Origin: Collimonas sp. OK412
Lineage (GTDB): Bacteria; Pseudomonadota; Gammaproteobacteria; Burkholderiales; Burkholderiaceae_D
Direction of reading: 5' to 3'
Assembly (NCBI RefSeq): GCF_900112135.1
Contig: NZ_FOLC01000004.1
Span: 186,001-250,000, forward strand
Length of the DNA stretch: 64,000 nucleotides
The notes beneath the pieces were generated by a model, which searched no databases, was not told the DNA's origin, and saw only the letters and a list, made by a program, of their open reading frames with translations. Made by a program: the position numbers and the translations under genes. Shown here piece by piece: positions 29,297 to 38,221 of this stretch (position 1 is the first letter of the stretch; every line of letters starts with the position of its first letter).

Positions 29297-30421
29297 TTGA
29301 AAATTATTTGCAGCACCGCGAACGACCTCGCATCAGCTGAATTTGCCGATCCGTCATTTTCCGCCGCGGTGATTGCGTGGCAGAAGCAGCACGGCCGCCA
29401 CGCATTGCCCTGGCAGCAGACGCGCGATGCCTATCGCGTCTGGCTGTCGGAAATCATGCTGCAGCAGACCCAGGTGGCCGCGGTGATTCCTTACTACCAG
29501 CGTTTCCTGGCCAGCTTTCCCGACGTGCAGGCGCTGGCAGCGGCGCCTAGCGAAGAGGTGATGGCGCATTGGAGCGGCCTGGGTTATTACACCCGGGCGC
29601 GCAACCTGCATCGCTGCGCGCAGCAGGTGGTGGCTGAGCATGGCGGGATATTTCCGCGCGATCCGCTGCTGCTGCAAGAGCTGCCTGGCATCGGCCGTTC
29701 CACCGCAGCCGCCATTGCCGCATTCTCCTACGGCGTGCAGGCTGCGATTTTGGACGGCAACGTCAAGCGTGTGTTCTCCCGGGTGTTCGGCATCGACGGT
29801 TATCCCGGCGCCAAGCCGATCGAAGATGCGATGTGGCGCCGTGCCGTGGCCTTGTTGCCGGAGCAGGGCGTGGAATCGTATACCCAGGGCCTGATGGACT
29901 TGGGGGCGACGCTCTGCACGCGCAGCAAACCTTCCTGCCAGGCCTGTCCGCTGGCGCAGCGCTGCGTCGCCCAGGCAACCGACCGGGTCAGCCAGCTGCC
30001 GGTGCGCAAACCGAAAAAAGCGATTCCCGAAAAACATACCGGCATGCTGGTGATCGTCGACCGGCGCCAGGTCCTGCTGGAGCAGCGTCCCGACAGCGGC
30101 ATCTGGGGCGGCTTGCTGTCGTTGCCGGAAATTGCGCCGGGGCTTGCCTCGAAAGACGATTTCGACGCCGCGCTCAATCGCGCCACCGCAGCCTTCGGCC
30201 CGGTGGCATCGTGCGAACCGCTGCAGCCGTTTACCCACGTCTTCACGCATTTCAAATTGCAGATAGCGCCGTTCCAGATCGCCCTTGAACATCGGCTGGA
30301 TGGCGTCGCCCATGCCAACCATGTCTGGTATCCGGCTGACAAGCTGGCCGGCGCGCCGTTGCCGGCGCCGGTCAAGAAGCTGCTGCTGGAAGTTTTTCGC
30401 GAAGCGGACTTGTTTGCCTGA
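29297..30421 (+). CDS. mutY: A/G-specific adenine glycosylase
   Basis: 374-residue glycosylase that removes adenine opposite 8-oxoguanine, completing the MutM/MutY pathway. The catalytic Glu lies in SEIMLQQTQV, the helix-hairpin-helix is LPGIGRSTAAAIAAF and the catalytic Asp region is AILDGNVKRV. The [4Fe-4S] ligands are in CTRSKPSCQACPLAQRC (C-x6-C-x2-C-x5-C). A MutT-like C-terminal domain recognises oxoG. The listed start is TTG at 29297; an exact start within the first 30 residues is uncertain. Confidence 0.96.
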   Translation: MKIICSTANDLASAEFADPSFSAAVIAWQKQHGRHALPWQQTRDAYRVWLSEIMLQQTQVAAVIPYYQRFLASFPDVQALAAAPSEEVMAHWSGLGYYTRARNLHRCAQQVVAEHGGIFPRDPLLLQELPGIGRSTAAAIAAFSYGVQAAILDGNVKRVFSRVFGIDGYPGAKPIEDAMWRRAVALLPEQGVESYTQGLMDLGATLCTRSKPSCQACPLAQRCVAQATDRVSQLPVRKPKKAIPEKHTGMLVIVDRRQVLLEQRPDSGIWGGLLSLPEIAPGLASKDDFDAALNRATAAFGPVASCEPLQPFTHVFTHFKLQIAPFQIALEHRLDGVAHANHVWYPADKLAGAPLPAPVKKLLLEVFREADLFA

Positions 30422-30430
30422 AGCGGCTTG

Positions 30431-31057
30431 TCAGATGATGTGGTGTTGCCGCAGATATTGATGGACTATGCCGAGCCGCTCGCGGCCGTCGGTCAGTTCG
30501 AGCAGCTTCTGGCGCGCTTTCAAGGGAATCGGCAGGATTTCGCACCAGCGGTTGGCGACCCAGCCGGCATTGTCGAATTGCAGCGGCAAGGCAAACGGGC
30601 TGGCGAAATTCTCTCCATGCGCGGCGCGGCCTTTCTTGTTGATATCGTCGATCACCAGCTTCAAGGTGCTGGCGCATTGCAGATGGGCTTCGTCAGGCAG
30701 CGTCGCCGCGTCGGAGTCGATCAGCGTTACCTGCGCTTCCAGGCGCTGGTCGGACAATACGCGCTGCTGCACGATCCGGAAACGCTGGCTGCCCTCGGTG
30801 CGCAGCATCATCACGCCCAGGTCTTGCATGTCCCATTCGATGATCCTGGTCAGGCAGCCGACGCTTTCCGGCTCGGCGGCATTGCCGACTTCCTGTCCTG
30901 ACTTGATCAGCACCACGCCGAACGGCTGCTCCAGCCGCATGCATTCGCGCAGCATGTCGAGGTAGCGTGTTTCAAATACCTTGAGCGGCAGGACGCCGCC
31001 GGGAAACAGCACCGCGTTGAGCGGGAACAGCGGTATCCAGGAATTATTTTCGGGCAT
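30431..31057 (-). CDS. LON-substrate-binding-domain protein
   Basis: 208-residue protein consisting only of the N-terminal (PUA-like) domain of Lon protease: IPLFPLNAVLFPGGVLPLKVFETRYLDM opens it and the later GVMMLRTEGSQRFRI is typical. No ATPase or protease domain follows. Such stand-alone proteins are widespread in betaproteobacteria and of unknown function. It is downstream of rapZ on the same strand. Confidence 0.9.
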   Translation of the reverse strand: MPENNSWIPLFPLNAVLFPGGVLPLKVFETRYLDMLRECMRLEQPFGVVLIKSGQEVGNAAEPESVGCLTRIIEWDMQDLGVMMLRTEGSQRFRIVQQRVLSDQRLEAQVTLIDSDAATLPDEAHLQCASTLKLVIDDINKKGRAAHGENFASPFALPLQFDNAGWVANRWCEILPIPLKARQKLLELTDGRERLGIVHQYLRQHHII

Positions 31058-31117
31058 AGGTTGTGACGTCGACTGCGGAGAGAGAGTGAACTGCGTTGCG
31101 GGGGGCTGCGCAGCCGG

Positions 31118-31999
31118 CTAATTGTCGCCGGCGCGCCTGGCCAGTTCGCGATGGCGCCGCACCACGCGTTCGGATACCTGGAAATATTCCGCCAGCCGCT
31201 CCACCATGTAGACCGAGCGATGCTGGCCGCCGGTGCAGCCGATGGCTACCGTCAGGTAGCTGCGGTTGTCATCCTTGAACGACGGCAGCCATTTTTCGAC
31301 AAAATTGCGGATGTCGTTGAGCAGGTCGCCTACTTTCGGCAAGTCTTCCAGGAACGCGATCACCGGCTGGTCGCAGCCTGTCAGCGGCCGCAGTTTCACG
31401 TCGTAATGCGGATTCGGCAGCATGCGCACGTCGAACACCAGGTCGGCGTCCAGCGGCACGCCGCGCTTGAAGGCGAACGATTCGAACAGCAGGATCAGCG
31501 GCGCCGGTTCGGTATAGACCAGCTCCTTGATCCAGCTGCGCAAGCGGTTGGCGCTCATGTTCGAAGTATCGATGGTGTGGGCGATGCTCTCGATCCCGGC
31601 CAGCATCTCGCGTTCATTCAGGATGCACTCGGTCAGGGTCAGGCGGTCGGCCGGATTCTGGCCGGGACGCAGGCGGTGCGACAGCGGATGGCTGCGGCGG
31701 GTCTCGGAGAAGCGGGCGATCAGCGATTCGGTCTGGGCGGTCAGGAAGAACACCTTGACGTCGTGTCCTTCGGCTTTCAGTTGCCGGATATCCGAGGGCA
31801 GGCCGGCCAGCGAGTCGGCGCTGCGGGCGTCGGTGGCTACCGCCAGCATTTGCGCGCCTTCGTCGATGCGGGTGGCGACCAGGTCGCGCAGCAGGATCGG
31901 CGGCAGGTTATCGACGCAAAAATAACCGGCGTCTTCGAGCACGCGAAGAGCGACCGATTTACCTGAACCGGAAATACCAGTGATGAGAATTATGCGCAT
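31118..31999 (-). CDS. rapZ: RNase adapter protein / nucleotide-binding protein RapZ
   Basis: 293-residue P-loop protein. Walker A is [20 protein letters not shown], followed by FCVDNLPP; the C-terminal part has [23 protein letters not shown], matching RapZ/YvcJ. In E. coli it directs RNase E to the GlmZ small RNA and so tunes glucosamine-6-phosphate synthesis; in this lineage the small RNA target is unknown. It is the last gene of ptsN-hprK-rapZ. Confidence 0.95.
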   Translation of the reverse strand: MRIILITGISGSGKSVALRVLEDAGYFCVDNLPPILLRDLVATRIDEGAQMLAVATDARSADSLAGLPSDIRQLKAEGHDVKVFFLTAQTESLIARFSETRRSHPLSHRLRPGQNPADRLTLTECILNEREMLAGIESIAHTIDTSNMSANRLRSWIKELVYTEPAPLILLFESFAFKRGVPLDADLVFDVRMLPNPHYDVKLRPLTGCDQPVIAFLEDLPKVGDLLNDIRNFVEKWLPSFKDDNRSYLTVAIGCTGGQHRSVYMVERLAEYFQVSERVVRRHRELARRAGDN

Positions 32000-32056
32000 T
32001 GCGCAATGATACCGTAACTACGGCAGTCGAGAGCGTGGGCGGCCTGCCCGCTATCT

Positions 32057-33004
32057 TTAAAGATCGCTGTCGCTGTCCATCGCAATGCGCTGGCGCGCGA
32101 TGAAATCCTTGAGCGTGTCGATGCCGCGCAGCTGCAGGATGGTGTTGCGCACCGCGGCTTCCAGCAGCACCGCGATGTTGCGGCCGGCGGCTACCGGGAT
32201 GATGACTTTGCGGATCGCCAGCCCCAGTACTTCCTGGGTATGGGCGTCGAGCGGCAGGCGCTCGTAGTTTTCTTCCAGCGTCGCGCGCCGCACCAGGTGC
32301 ACGATCAGCTTGAGGCGCATTTTGCGGCGCACCGCGGTTTCGCCGAAGATGGTCTTGATGTCGAGCAGGCCCAGGCCGCGCACTTCCAGCAGGTTCTGCA
32401 GCAGGTGCGGACAGCGGCCTTCGATCATGTTCGGCGCGATGCGGGCGAATTCGACCGCATCGTCGGCCACCAGGCCGTGGCTGCGCGAAATCAGTTCCAG
32501 CCCCAGCTCGCTTTTGCCGAGCCCGGATTCGCCGGTGATCAGCACGCCGACTCCCAGCACATCCATGAACACGCCATGCATGGTGATCCGTTGCGCCAGT
32601 TTTTTCGACAGGTATACCCGCAGGTAATCGATCACCTGCGCAGCCGGCAACGGCGTCGAAAATAGCGGGATGTTCTTTTCATCGCAGATTTCGAGGATGT
32701 CCGGCGGCGTCGCCAGGCCCTGCGCGATGATGAAGGCGGGCGGCGCGCCGGCCACCAGTTCAGCGGTCTGGTAGACCCGCGAAGTGGCCGAAAGGCGCTG
32801 GTAGTATTCGGTTTCCTGGTGCCCGAAGACCTGGATCCGGCCCGGGTGGATCAGGTTCAGGTGGCCCACCTGGTCGGCGGCCGAAGCGGCATCGCCGGAA
32901 ATCAGCCGCTCGCCGCCGGGGAAGCCGGCAAACCAGCCCAGCTGCAGCGATTCGCGGTTTTCGTCGTATAGCTGCTGAATCGAGAGGGGCGTGGAAACTG
33001 GCAT
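32057..33004 (-). CDS. hprK: HPr kinase/phosphorylase
   Basis: 315-residue bifunctional enzyme that phosphorylates and dephosphorylates a Ser on HPr-type proteins. The P-loop is [15 protein letters not shown] and the HprK signature is [22 protein letters not shown]. The N-terminal half (about 1-130) carries the DRTGG-like regulatory domain. In proteobacteria it belongs to the nitrogen/carbon PTS control system with ptsN, which lies 73 bases upstream here. Confidence 0.96.
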   Translation of the reverse strand: MPVSTPLSIQQLYDENRESLQLGWFAGFPGGERLISGDAASAADQVGHLNLIHPGRIQVFGHQETEYYQRLSATSRVYQTAELVAGAPPAFIIAQGLATPPDILEICDEKNIPLFSTPLPAAQVIDYLRVYLSKKLAQRITMHGVFMDVLGVGVLITGESGLGKSELGLELISRSHGLVADDAVEFARIAPNMIEGRCPHLLQNLLEVRGLGLLDIKTIFGETAVRRKMRLKLIVHLVRRATLEENYERLPLDAHTQEVLGLAIRKVIIPVAAGRNIAVLLEAAVRNTILQLRGIDTLKDFIARQRIAMDSDSDL

Positions 33005-33077
33005 GGTCGGCGTCTGACGTGGTTAGGGGGTTAGATCGCCTGCTGGCGACTCAGACAGGGTGATGTCTTAATCTAAA

Positions 33078-33554
33078 TTATGTCGCATTTTCCGTGCCCA
33101 TGGGCTGCCAGGCCACGATGTGCGCGTGCACCGAAGCGGGATCGGGATCGCTGCTCAGGATGGAGCGGAAGGCGTCGCTGGAAAACATCTCGGCGATTTC
33201 CGACAGGATTTCCAGGTGCTGCTGGGTGACGTTGTCAGGAATCAGCAGGAACACCAGCAAGCGGACCGGTTCGCCATCCGGCGATTCAAACGGAATCGGT
33301 TCGGCCAGGCGCACAAAGGCGGCCAGCGGCGCTTTCAATCCCTTGACGCGGCCATGCGGCACGGCGACGCCATGGCCAAGGCCGGTAGAACCCAGGCGTT
33401 CGCGCGCAAACAGGTTGTCGGAGACGGTAGAGCGGGCAATGCCGCAATTGTTTTCGAAGAGTAAACCGGCTTGTTCGAAGGCGCGTTTTTTACTGGAGAC
33501 TTCCAGATCCAGCGCTACATTTTGTGCAGGCAGGATTTTTGCAAGATTAGTCAT
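33078..33554 (-). CDS. ptsN: PTS IIA-like nitrogen-regulatory protein (EIIA-Ntr)
   Basis: 158-residue phosphocarrier that regulates rather than transports. The phosphorylated His is in GLGHGVAVPHGRVKGL. The start ATG at 33554 matches family N-termini (MTNLAKILPAQNVALDLE); an ATG eight codons upstream is possible, and neither has a strong ribosome binding site. In many relatives rpoN and hpf lie just upstream of ptsN, but here pagP does, so ptsN-hprK-rapZ probably has its own promoter in 33555-33837. Confidence 0.94.
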   Translation of the reverse strand: MTNLAKILPAQNVALDLEVSSKKRAFEQAGLLFENNCGIARSTVSDNLFARERLGSTGLGHGVAVPHGRVKGLKAPLAAFVRLAEPIPFESPDGEPVRLLVFLLIPDNVTQQHLEILSEIAEMFSSDAFRSILSSDPDPASVHAHIVAWQPMGTENAT

Positions 33555-33767
33555 AATACAAATTGGTATGCGGCACAATACGGGTGGTTGTGTCTAAGTC
33601 ATTGTAAGCCACCACTAATATGGCCGCAGCACTTCAAAAACATGCCAATCCCGGGCTGGCGCTGCTAGCCGCGATAGCGTGCGGCAGCTGTTGTCATGGT
33701 AACGCCTTCCCGATCCTGGCCCGAGTCAGCATAGCCCAGGCTACGGTCTTAATGGCTCCCAACCCGG

Positions 33768-33773
33768 ATTATA
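33768..33773 (-). promoter_or_regulatory. Candidate -10 element upstream of ptsN
   Basis: A TATAAT reads toward ptsN about 214 bases before its start, in the 283-base pagP-ptsN spacer. The -35 match is poor (TTGTTG at 14 bases). Apart from this I see no gene or RNA in the spacer; a 97-codon plus-strand frame overlaps pagP and looks non-coding. Confidence 0.3.
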
Positions 33774-33837
33774 GACTTGATTCCGGCCAACAACACCAAC
33801 TTGCGGTCATGGTCTTGCTGGAGCCGGGCGATGGCTT

Positions 33838-34449
33838 TTATTTAACTTCAAAGCGCGCAAATATCAGCCAGACGTCGCCGTTGCCTTTGTTCTGCGACAG
33901 GCGAGGCACGTAAGATCCCATCAATTTGGCTCCCTTGACGCCCAGCGAGACCACGGGCAAGGCGATCGGGAACGGGAAGCCGCCGAAATAATCCTGGCGG
34001 CTCATCATCATGGCGGTATAGCCGGCGCCGACTTCGACCGGCGTCTTGGGGACATTCCAGATCCATTCATAGGCATATCCAGCCATGATCTGCGGCTTGA
34101 AATGCGAGTCGCGGATCGCGAACAGGTACAGCGATTCGTCGTTGCCGTCGGCGTTGCGGATGGTGCGGCCGCCGCCCAGGCCCCAGGCCTTTTCATTCAG
34201 TTCTTCGATGCGCTCTTTAGTGTAGGTGCGGCGGCCGTGATAGGCGTAGCCCGACAGATACACTTCCATGTCGCCGTTTTCGACGATGTTGTCGAGACGA
34301 TTCTTGGTCTGCGAGAGAGTTTTGCTGAACCAGCCGGTGGTGTCCGGGGTTTCCTGGGCCTGGGCTGGAGCAGCCACGGTGACCAGTGCTGTAATGCAAG
34401 AGATCAAGGCAGTGCGCTTGAGGGTAGTGAAACGAGAAAAAAATGTCAT
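33838..34449 (-). CDS. pagP: Lipid A palmitoyltransferase PagP
   Basis: 203-residue outer-membrane beta-barrel enzyme that transfers palmitate from phospholipid to lipid A. A signal peptide ends near APAQA. The amphipathic N-terminal helix is followed by YLSGYAYHGRRTYTKERIEELNEKAWG. Catalytic residues of E. coli PagP are all kept: His71, Asp114 and Ser115 (the latter two in IRDSHFKPQ). The ATG at 34449 has AAGGA 11 bases upstream; the longer frame to 34509 is not needed. PagP remodelling usually follows membrane stress and resists cationic peptides. No PhoP box is recognisable. Confidence 0.9.
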   Translation of the reverse strand: MTFFSRFTTLKRTALISCITALVTVAAPAQAQETPDTTGWFSKTLSQTKNRLDNIVENGDMEVYLSGYAYHGRRTYTKERIEELNEKAWGLGGGRTIRNADGNDESLYLFAIRDSHFKPQIMAGYAYEWIWNVPKTPVEVGAGYTAMMMSRQDYFGGFPFPIALPVVSLGVKGAKLMGSYVPRLSQNKGNGDVWLIFARFEVK

Positions 34450-34583
34450 AAGCGAAAGAGTCCTTTTACGGCGAGGTCGTACGGTAGACGTTGATCCTAT
34501 GGACGTCAATATTCCCGACCAAATTACTACTATTTAGTCACTTGAGTGCTGTTTTTTTGCTACGGTTTGTAACCGAACGTAAA

Positions 34584-35423
34584 TTATTGCCTTGCCTGGC
34601 GCCAATTCAACGGTGGCTGCGATGTGGAGAAATTGCTGCGCCAGGGATTGATATCGAGACCACCGCGCCGGGTATAGCGCGCATAGACAGACAGCTTTTG
34701 TGGCCGACAGTTGCGCATCAGGTCCATAAATATGCGTTCCACGCATTGTTCGTGGAATTCATTGTGCTCGCGGAAGCTGATCAGGTACTTGAGCAGGCTC
34801 TCCTGGTCGATGGCGGCGCCGACGTAATGGATCTGCACGCTGCCCCAGTCCGGCTGGCCGGTGACCAGGCAATTCGATTTCAGCAGGTGCGAGACCAGGG
34901 TCTCTTCCACCACTACCTGGTCCGGATCGCTTTTCAGCAGCGACGGATTCGGCTGGTACTCGTCCACTTCGATATCGAGCCGGTCCAGCAGCAAGCCTTG
35001 CGGTTCTTGCAGCTTGAGCCCGGAAAAGGCCTCGGCCGTGGCCAGGGCGACATGCACCGGTGCGCCGAAACCGGCCGATATGTCAGTGCGCAGCAGCTGC
35101 AGCAGCGCGTCCTTGTCCGCCAGCCTGGTCTGGTTGAAGGAATTCAGGTACAGCTTGAACGACTTCGATTCGATGATGTTGGGGGAATCTGCCGGTACCG
35201 TGAAAGTGGCGATCGCCACTTGCGGCTTGCCGCGCAGGTTGAGCCAGGACACCTCGTACGCATTCCAGATATCGACGCCGAAAAACGGCAGCGTGCCGCT
35301 GACGCCGATTTCTTCGCGCTTGCCCAGGCGGGCAATCGGGAACAGCAGCGAAGGCTGGTACTGGGTCTGGTAGGCGGCGGGTTTGCCGAGCGGCGAGGCG
35401 TCAGGCGTGTTGGGGATAGTCAT
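34584..35423 (-). CDS. queF: NADPH-dependent 7-cyano-7-deazaguanine reductase
   Basis: 279-residue two-domain (YqcD-type long) QueF, which reduces preQ0 to preQ1 in queuosine synthesis. The substrate Cys is in [12 protein letters not shown]. The QueF motif [15 protein letters not shown] binds NADPH, and [12 protein letters not shown] is conserved. Ends properly in the T-fold. It stands between ilvA and pagP with separate spacing on both sides. Confidence 0.96.
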   Translation of the reverse strand: MTIPNTPDASPLGKPAAYQTQYQPSLLFPIARLGKREEIGVSGTLPFFGVDIWNAYEVSWLNLRGKPQVAIATFTVPADSPNIIESKSFKLYLNSFNQTRLADKDALLQLLRTDISAGFGAPVHVALATAEAFSGLKLQEPQGLLLDRLDIEVDEYQPNPSLLKSDPDQVVVEETLVSHLLKSNCLVTGQPDWGSVQIHYVGAAIDQESLLKYLISFREHNEFHEQCVERIFMDLMRNCRPQKLSVYARYTRRGGLDINPWRSNFSTSQPPLNWRQARQ

Positions 35424-35469
35424 GGCTTCTGCTTGTGCTTAAAAGCAGTATTTTGCCAGATAAGCTACG

Positions 35470-35509
35470 GCTCCCCGATATTCGCCGCTTGATGGCGCCT
35501 ATCGGGAGC
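35470..35509. other. Stem-loop between ilvA and queF
   Basis: GCTCCCCGATA and TATCGGGAGC pair with a one-base bulge; a second short GCC/GGC pairing lies inside the loop. It is after the ilvA stop and before the queF start, both on the minus strand. No T-run follows, so it is either a factor-dependent transcript end or a structured leader. It does not match the preQ1 riboswitch pattern I know. Confidence 0.5.
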
Positions 35510-35522
35510 ATGGCCGGGCGTC

Positions 35523-37049
35523 TTAGCCGAGGAACAGCTTGTAGACCGGATTGCTGCTTTCATCCCAATAGCGGTAACCCAGGCTGGACAGGAAAGTGCG
35601 GAAAATCTTCATCTCTTTTTTCGGCACCTGCAGCCCGACCAGGATGCGGCCGACGTCGCCGCCCTGGCTGCGGTAATGGAACAGGCTGATGTTCCAGTCG
35701 GGCGCCATCGAATTGAGGAAGCGCATCAGGGCGCCCGGACGTTCCGGGAACTCGAAGCGGTACAGCAATTCGTTTTCCGCCAGCGGGCTCTTGCCGCCCA
35801 CCAGGTGCCGCACGTGGACCTTGGCCAGTTCGTCATGGGTCAGGTCAAGCGTGCTGAAGCCGTGTTTCTCGAAATTCCTGGCGATCTGCTTGGCTTCTTC
35901 GCCGCTGGTGGTCTGCACGCCGACAAACACGTGCGCGACTTTCTCGTCGCTGATGCGGTAGTTGAATTCGGTGACGTTGCGCGGCCCCACCAGCTCGCAG
36001 AAACGGCGGAAGCTGCCGAACTGTTCCGGGATGGTGACGGCGTACACGGCTTCGCGCAGCTGGCCGATGTCGGCCATTTCGGCGACGAAACGCAAGCGGT
36101 CGAAATTCATGTTGGCGCCGGAGGCGATCGTCACCAGGGTCTGGTCCTTGACCGGCTTGCGGGTGGCCTTGGCGCGTTCGACATAGGCTTTGGCGCCGGC
36201 CACCGCCAGCGCGCCGGACGGTTCCAGGATGCTGCGCGTATCCTGGAATACATCCTTGATCGCGGTGCAGACGGCGTCGGTATCGACCAGGATCACTTCG
36301 TCCACATGCAGGCGCGCCAGGCGGAAGGTTTCTTCGCCGACCAGCTTGACCGCGGTGCCGTCGGCGAACAGGCCGACATCCGCCAGGGTGACGCGGCGGC
36401 CCGCCTTCAGGCTGCGCGCCATGGCGTCGGAATCGGTGGTCTGGACGCCGATGATCTTGATCTCGGGCCGCACCGCCTTGACATAGGCGGCGATGCCGGC
36501 AATCAAACCGCCGCCGCCTATCGGGACGAAGATTGCATGGATGGGCCCGGCGTGCTGGCGCAGGATTTCCATGCCGATGGTGCCTTGGCCGGCGATCACG
36601 TGCGGATCGTCGAAAGGATGGACGAAGGTCAGCTTGAGTTTCTTTTCCAGCGTCAGCGCGTGGTTGTAGGCGTCGGTGTAGGAGTCGCCGAACAGAACGA
36701 CTTCGCCGCCGCGCGCCCGTACTGCGTCGACCTTGACTTGCGGCGTGGTGGTCGGCATCACGATCACGGCTCGGCAGCTGAGCTTGGCCGCCGACAGCGC
36801 CAGTCCTTGCGCGTGGTTGCCGGCCGAAGCGCAGATCACGCCGCGCTTGAGCTGGGCCGGGGTCAGGCTGGCCATCTTGTTGTAGGCGCCGCGCAGCTTG
36901 AAACTGAACACGCTTTGCACATCCTCGCGCTTGAAATAAATCTGGTTCTCAATACGCTTCGACAGCGTTGGCGCCAGTTCAAGAGGGGTTTCGACCGCGA
37001 CGTCGTAGACGCGGGCGGTGAGGATCTTCTGCAAATAATCTGTGGTCAT
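35523..37049 (-). CDS. ilvA: Threonine ammonia-lyase, biosynthetic
   Basis: 508-residue PLP enzyme that converts threonine to 2-oxobutyrate, the first step of isoleucine synthesis. The PLP lysine is in SFKLRGAYNK, the glycine loop in VPIGGGGLIAG. Two ACT-like regulatory domains occupy the C-terminal 170 residues (from about VYAVTIPEQFGSF and from LLYRFEFPERPGAL), as in feedback-inhibited biosynthetic IlvA. ATG at 37049 is the family start; a longer frame would add 23 residues. Confidence 0.97.
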   Translation of the reverse strand: MTTDYLQKILTARVYDVAVETPLELAPTLSKRIENQIYFKREDVQSVFSFKLRGAYNKMASLTPAQLKRGVICASAGNHAQGLALSAAKLSCRAVIVMPTTTPQVKVDAVRARGGEVVLFGDSYTDAYNHALTLEKKLKLTFVHPFDDPHVIAGQGTIGMEILRQHAGPIHAIFVPIGGGGLIAGIAAYVKAVRPEIKIIGVQTTDSDAMARSLKAGRRVTLADVGLFADGTAVKLVGEETFRLARLHVDEVILVDTDAVCTAIKDVFQDTRSILEPSGALAVAGAKAYVERAKATRKPVKDQTLVTIASGANMNFDRLRFVAEMADIGQLREAVYAVTIPEQFGSFRRFCELVGPRNVTEFNYRISDEKVAHVFVGVQTTSGEEAKQIARNFEKHGFSTLDLTHDELAKVHVRHLVGGKSPLAENELLYRFEFPERPGALMRFLNSMAPDWNISLFHYRSQGGDVGRILVGLQVPKKEMKIFRTFLSSLGYRYWDESSNPVYKLFLG

Positions 37050-37115
37050 GTCGTTGTCAAATTGGGGATGTCGAGCGCGCTCGACAACAGGATCAGGCCG
37101 GGGGAAACAGCGGAT

Positions 37116-37125
37116 CATTATAATG
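37116..37125. promoter_or_regulatory. Palindromic -10 box between ilvA and yqaA
   Basis: CATTATAATG contains TATAAT on both strands and lies midway between the divergent starts of ilvA and yqaA. Neither strand has a good -35 match, so the assignment as a shared bidirectional promoter is tentative. Confidence 0.35.
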
Positions 37126-37215
37126 GACGGCTTTTAATCGTCACCAGGTTTTGTCGGCCGCATGCCATTTATTCGCGTGCGGCCGGGTCTGCCGTCTTTC
37201 TCCGAATAGTTTTCC

Positions 37216-37707
37216 ATGATCGAATCCGCTGTTTTATGGTTGCTCAAGACGCTCGCCGTGCCTACGGTCGGCCTGACTTCCGTCTTCATCATCAGTTTTG
37301 TCGCCGCCACCCTGCTGCCGCTGGGTTCCGAGCCGGCCGTGTTTGCCGTGATCAAGGCCAACGGCGCGCTGTTCTGGCCGGTGATCCTGGTCGCGACCGC
37401 GGGCAATACGCTAGGCGGCGTGGTGGATTACTGGATGGGTTACGGCGCCAAGCAGGCATTCGCCCGCGAGCGCGGCAGCGGCTGGTTCAACTGGCTGCAG
37501 CGTTACGGCGCCAAAACCATGCTGCTGGCCTGGGTGCCGGGCATAGGCGACCCGATCTGCACCCTGGGCGGCTGGCTCAAGCTGCCGTTCTGGCCCTGTG
37601 TCGCGTATATGGCGGTCGGCAAGTTCGCGCGCTATGTGTTCGTCGTCTGGCTGCTGATGAACGTGCCGGACGGATTCTGGCGGCAAGTCGCAAGCTGGCT
37701 GGCGTGA
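37216..37707 (+). CDS. yqaA: YqaA/DedA-family membrane protein
   Basis: 163-residue inner-membrane protein of the YqaA branch of the DedA/SNARE-associated superfamily. Four or so hydrophobic segments are visible with the conserved LGSEPAVFA, GNTLGGVVDYWMG and WVPGIGDPICTLGGWL, including the Gly/Asp/Arg residues of the fold's re-entrant loops. DedA relatives flip undecaprenyl phosphate or phospholipids; the role of YqaA is unknown. Single gene, divergent from ilvA. Confidence 0.9.
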   Translation: MIESAVLWLLKTLAVPTVGLTSVFIISFVAATLLPLGSEPAVFAVIKANGALFWPVILVATAGNTLGGVVDYWMGYGAKQAFARERGSGWFNWLQRYGAKTMLLAWVPGIGDPICTLGGWLKLPFWPCVAYMAVGKFARYVFVVWLLMNVPDGFWRQVASWLA

Positions 37708-37763
37708 ACCGGAACGAGAGCCGGATCGCCGCCGAGATCGCCGCCGAACTGCGGCGGGTTTGA

Positions 37764-37913
37764 TCAGAGCGCGGAAAGGCCGGCCCAGAACATCGCTGGC
37801 GTGATCAGCAGCAAGATCAGGTAGGGCAGCATGCGCAACGGCCATGCGCGCTGGCGCAGCAGGTAGGACATGCCGAAATAGGGATTCCTGCGCGATAAGG
37901 AAACGGGTGTCAT
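37764..37913 (-). CDS. 49-residue membrane-anchored small protein
   Basis: A short open frame MTPVSLSRRNPYFGMSYLLR... ends in one hydrophobic segment (MLPYLILLLITPAMFWAGL), giving a basic N-terminus and a single predicted transmembrane helix. The ATG at 37913 has an excellent ribosome binding site, GGAGG six bases upstream, which argues that it is translated. It lies 24 bases after a 25-codon frame with an equally good site. I do not recognise a family. Two tiny genes in one transcript, each with a strong ribosome site, suggest a functional pair such as a peptide and its membrane partner. Confidence 0.6.
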   Translation of the reverse strand: MTPVSLSRRNPYFGMSYLLRQRAWPLRMLPYLILLLITPAMFWAGLSAL

Positions 37914-37937
37914 GGCTTGCCTCCGGGGTACGGTGAA

Positions 37938-38015
37938 TCAGCCCTTGCACTGGCCGTAGTCGGCCAATGTGCAGGAAATGCTGTCGAGGATTTCACTGAT
38001 GATCTCGCTAAACAT
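37938..38015 (-). CDS. 25-residue peptide gene
   Basis: Encodes MFSEIISEILDSISC and nine more residues ending QCKG, an acidic amphipathic helix with two Cys (positions 15 and 23). The ATG at 38015 follows AGGAG by six bases. It is the first of two tandem small frames and is preceded by an A/T-rich region (38030-38100) that could hold a promoter, for example TACAAT with TTTTCA 19 bases upstream. It could be a secreted or signalling peptide, a leader peptide, or a toxin-like helix; none can be chosen from sequence alone. Confidence 0.5.
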   Translation of the reverse strand: MFSEIISEILDSISCTLADYGQCKG

Positions 38016-38221
38016 GATGGCTCCTGAAAAAATGGGTATGGATGCATTGTAGTTAAAGACTATTAATATATGAAAATTGATTGTTTTTATTGATTTCATT
38101 GCATTTGCCTATTCGCAGCCGCTCAATGCCTTGCACTGCACAAATCGGCATCTTGCCCTCGTGACGCAGCGCGATAAGCTAAAATGCAGGTTCAGTAGCC
38201 GCAGTCAACTTTCATAGACCA

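Noticed and set aside
33620-33913. 97-codon plus-strand frame between ptsN and pagP
   Set aside because: It overlaps the pagP 3' end, has no clear ribosome binding site and no family resemblance.
35470-35509. preQ1 riboswitch in front of queF
   Set aside because: A hairpin exists, but the A-rich tail and pseudoknot sequence of preQ1 riboswitches are not seen.
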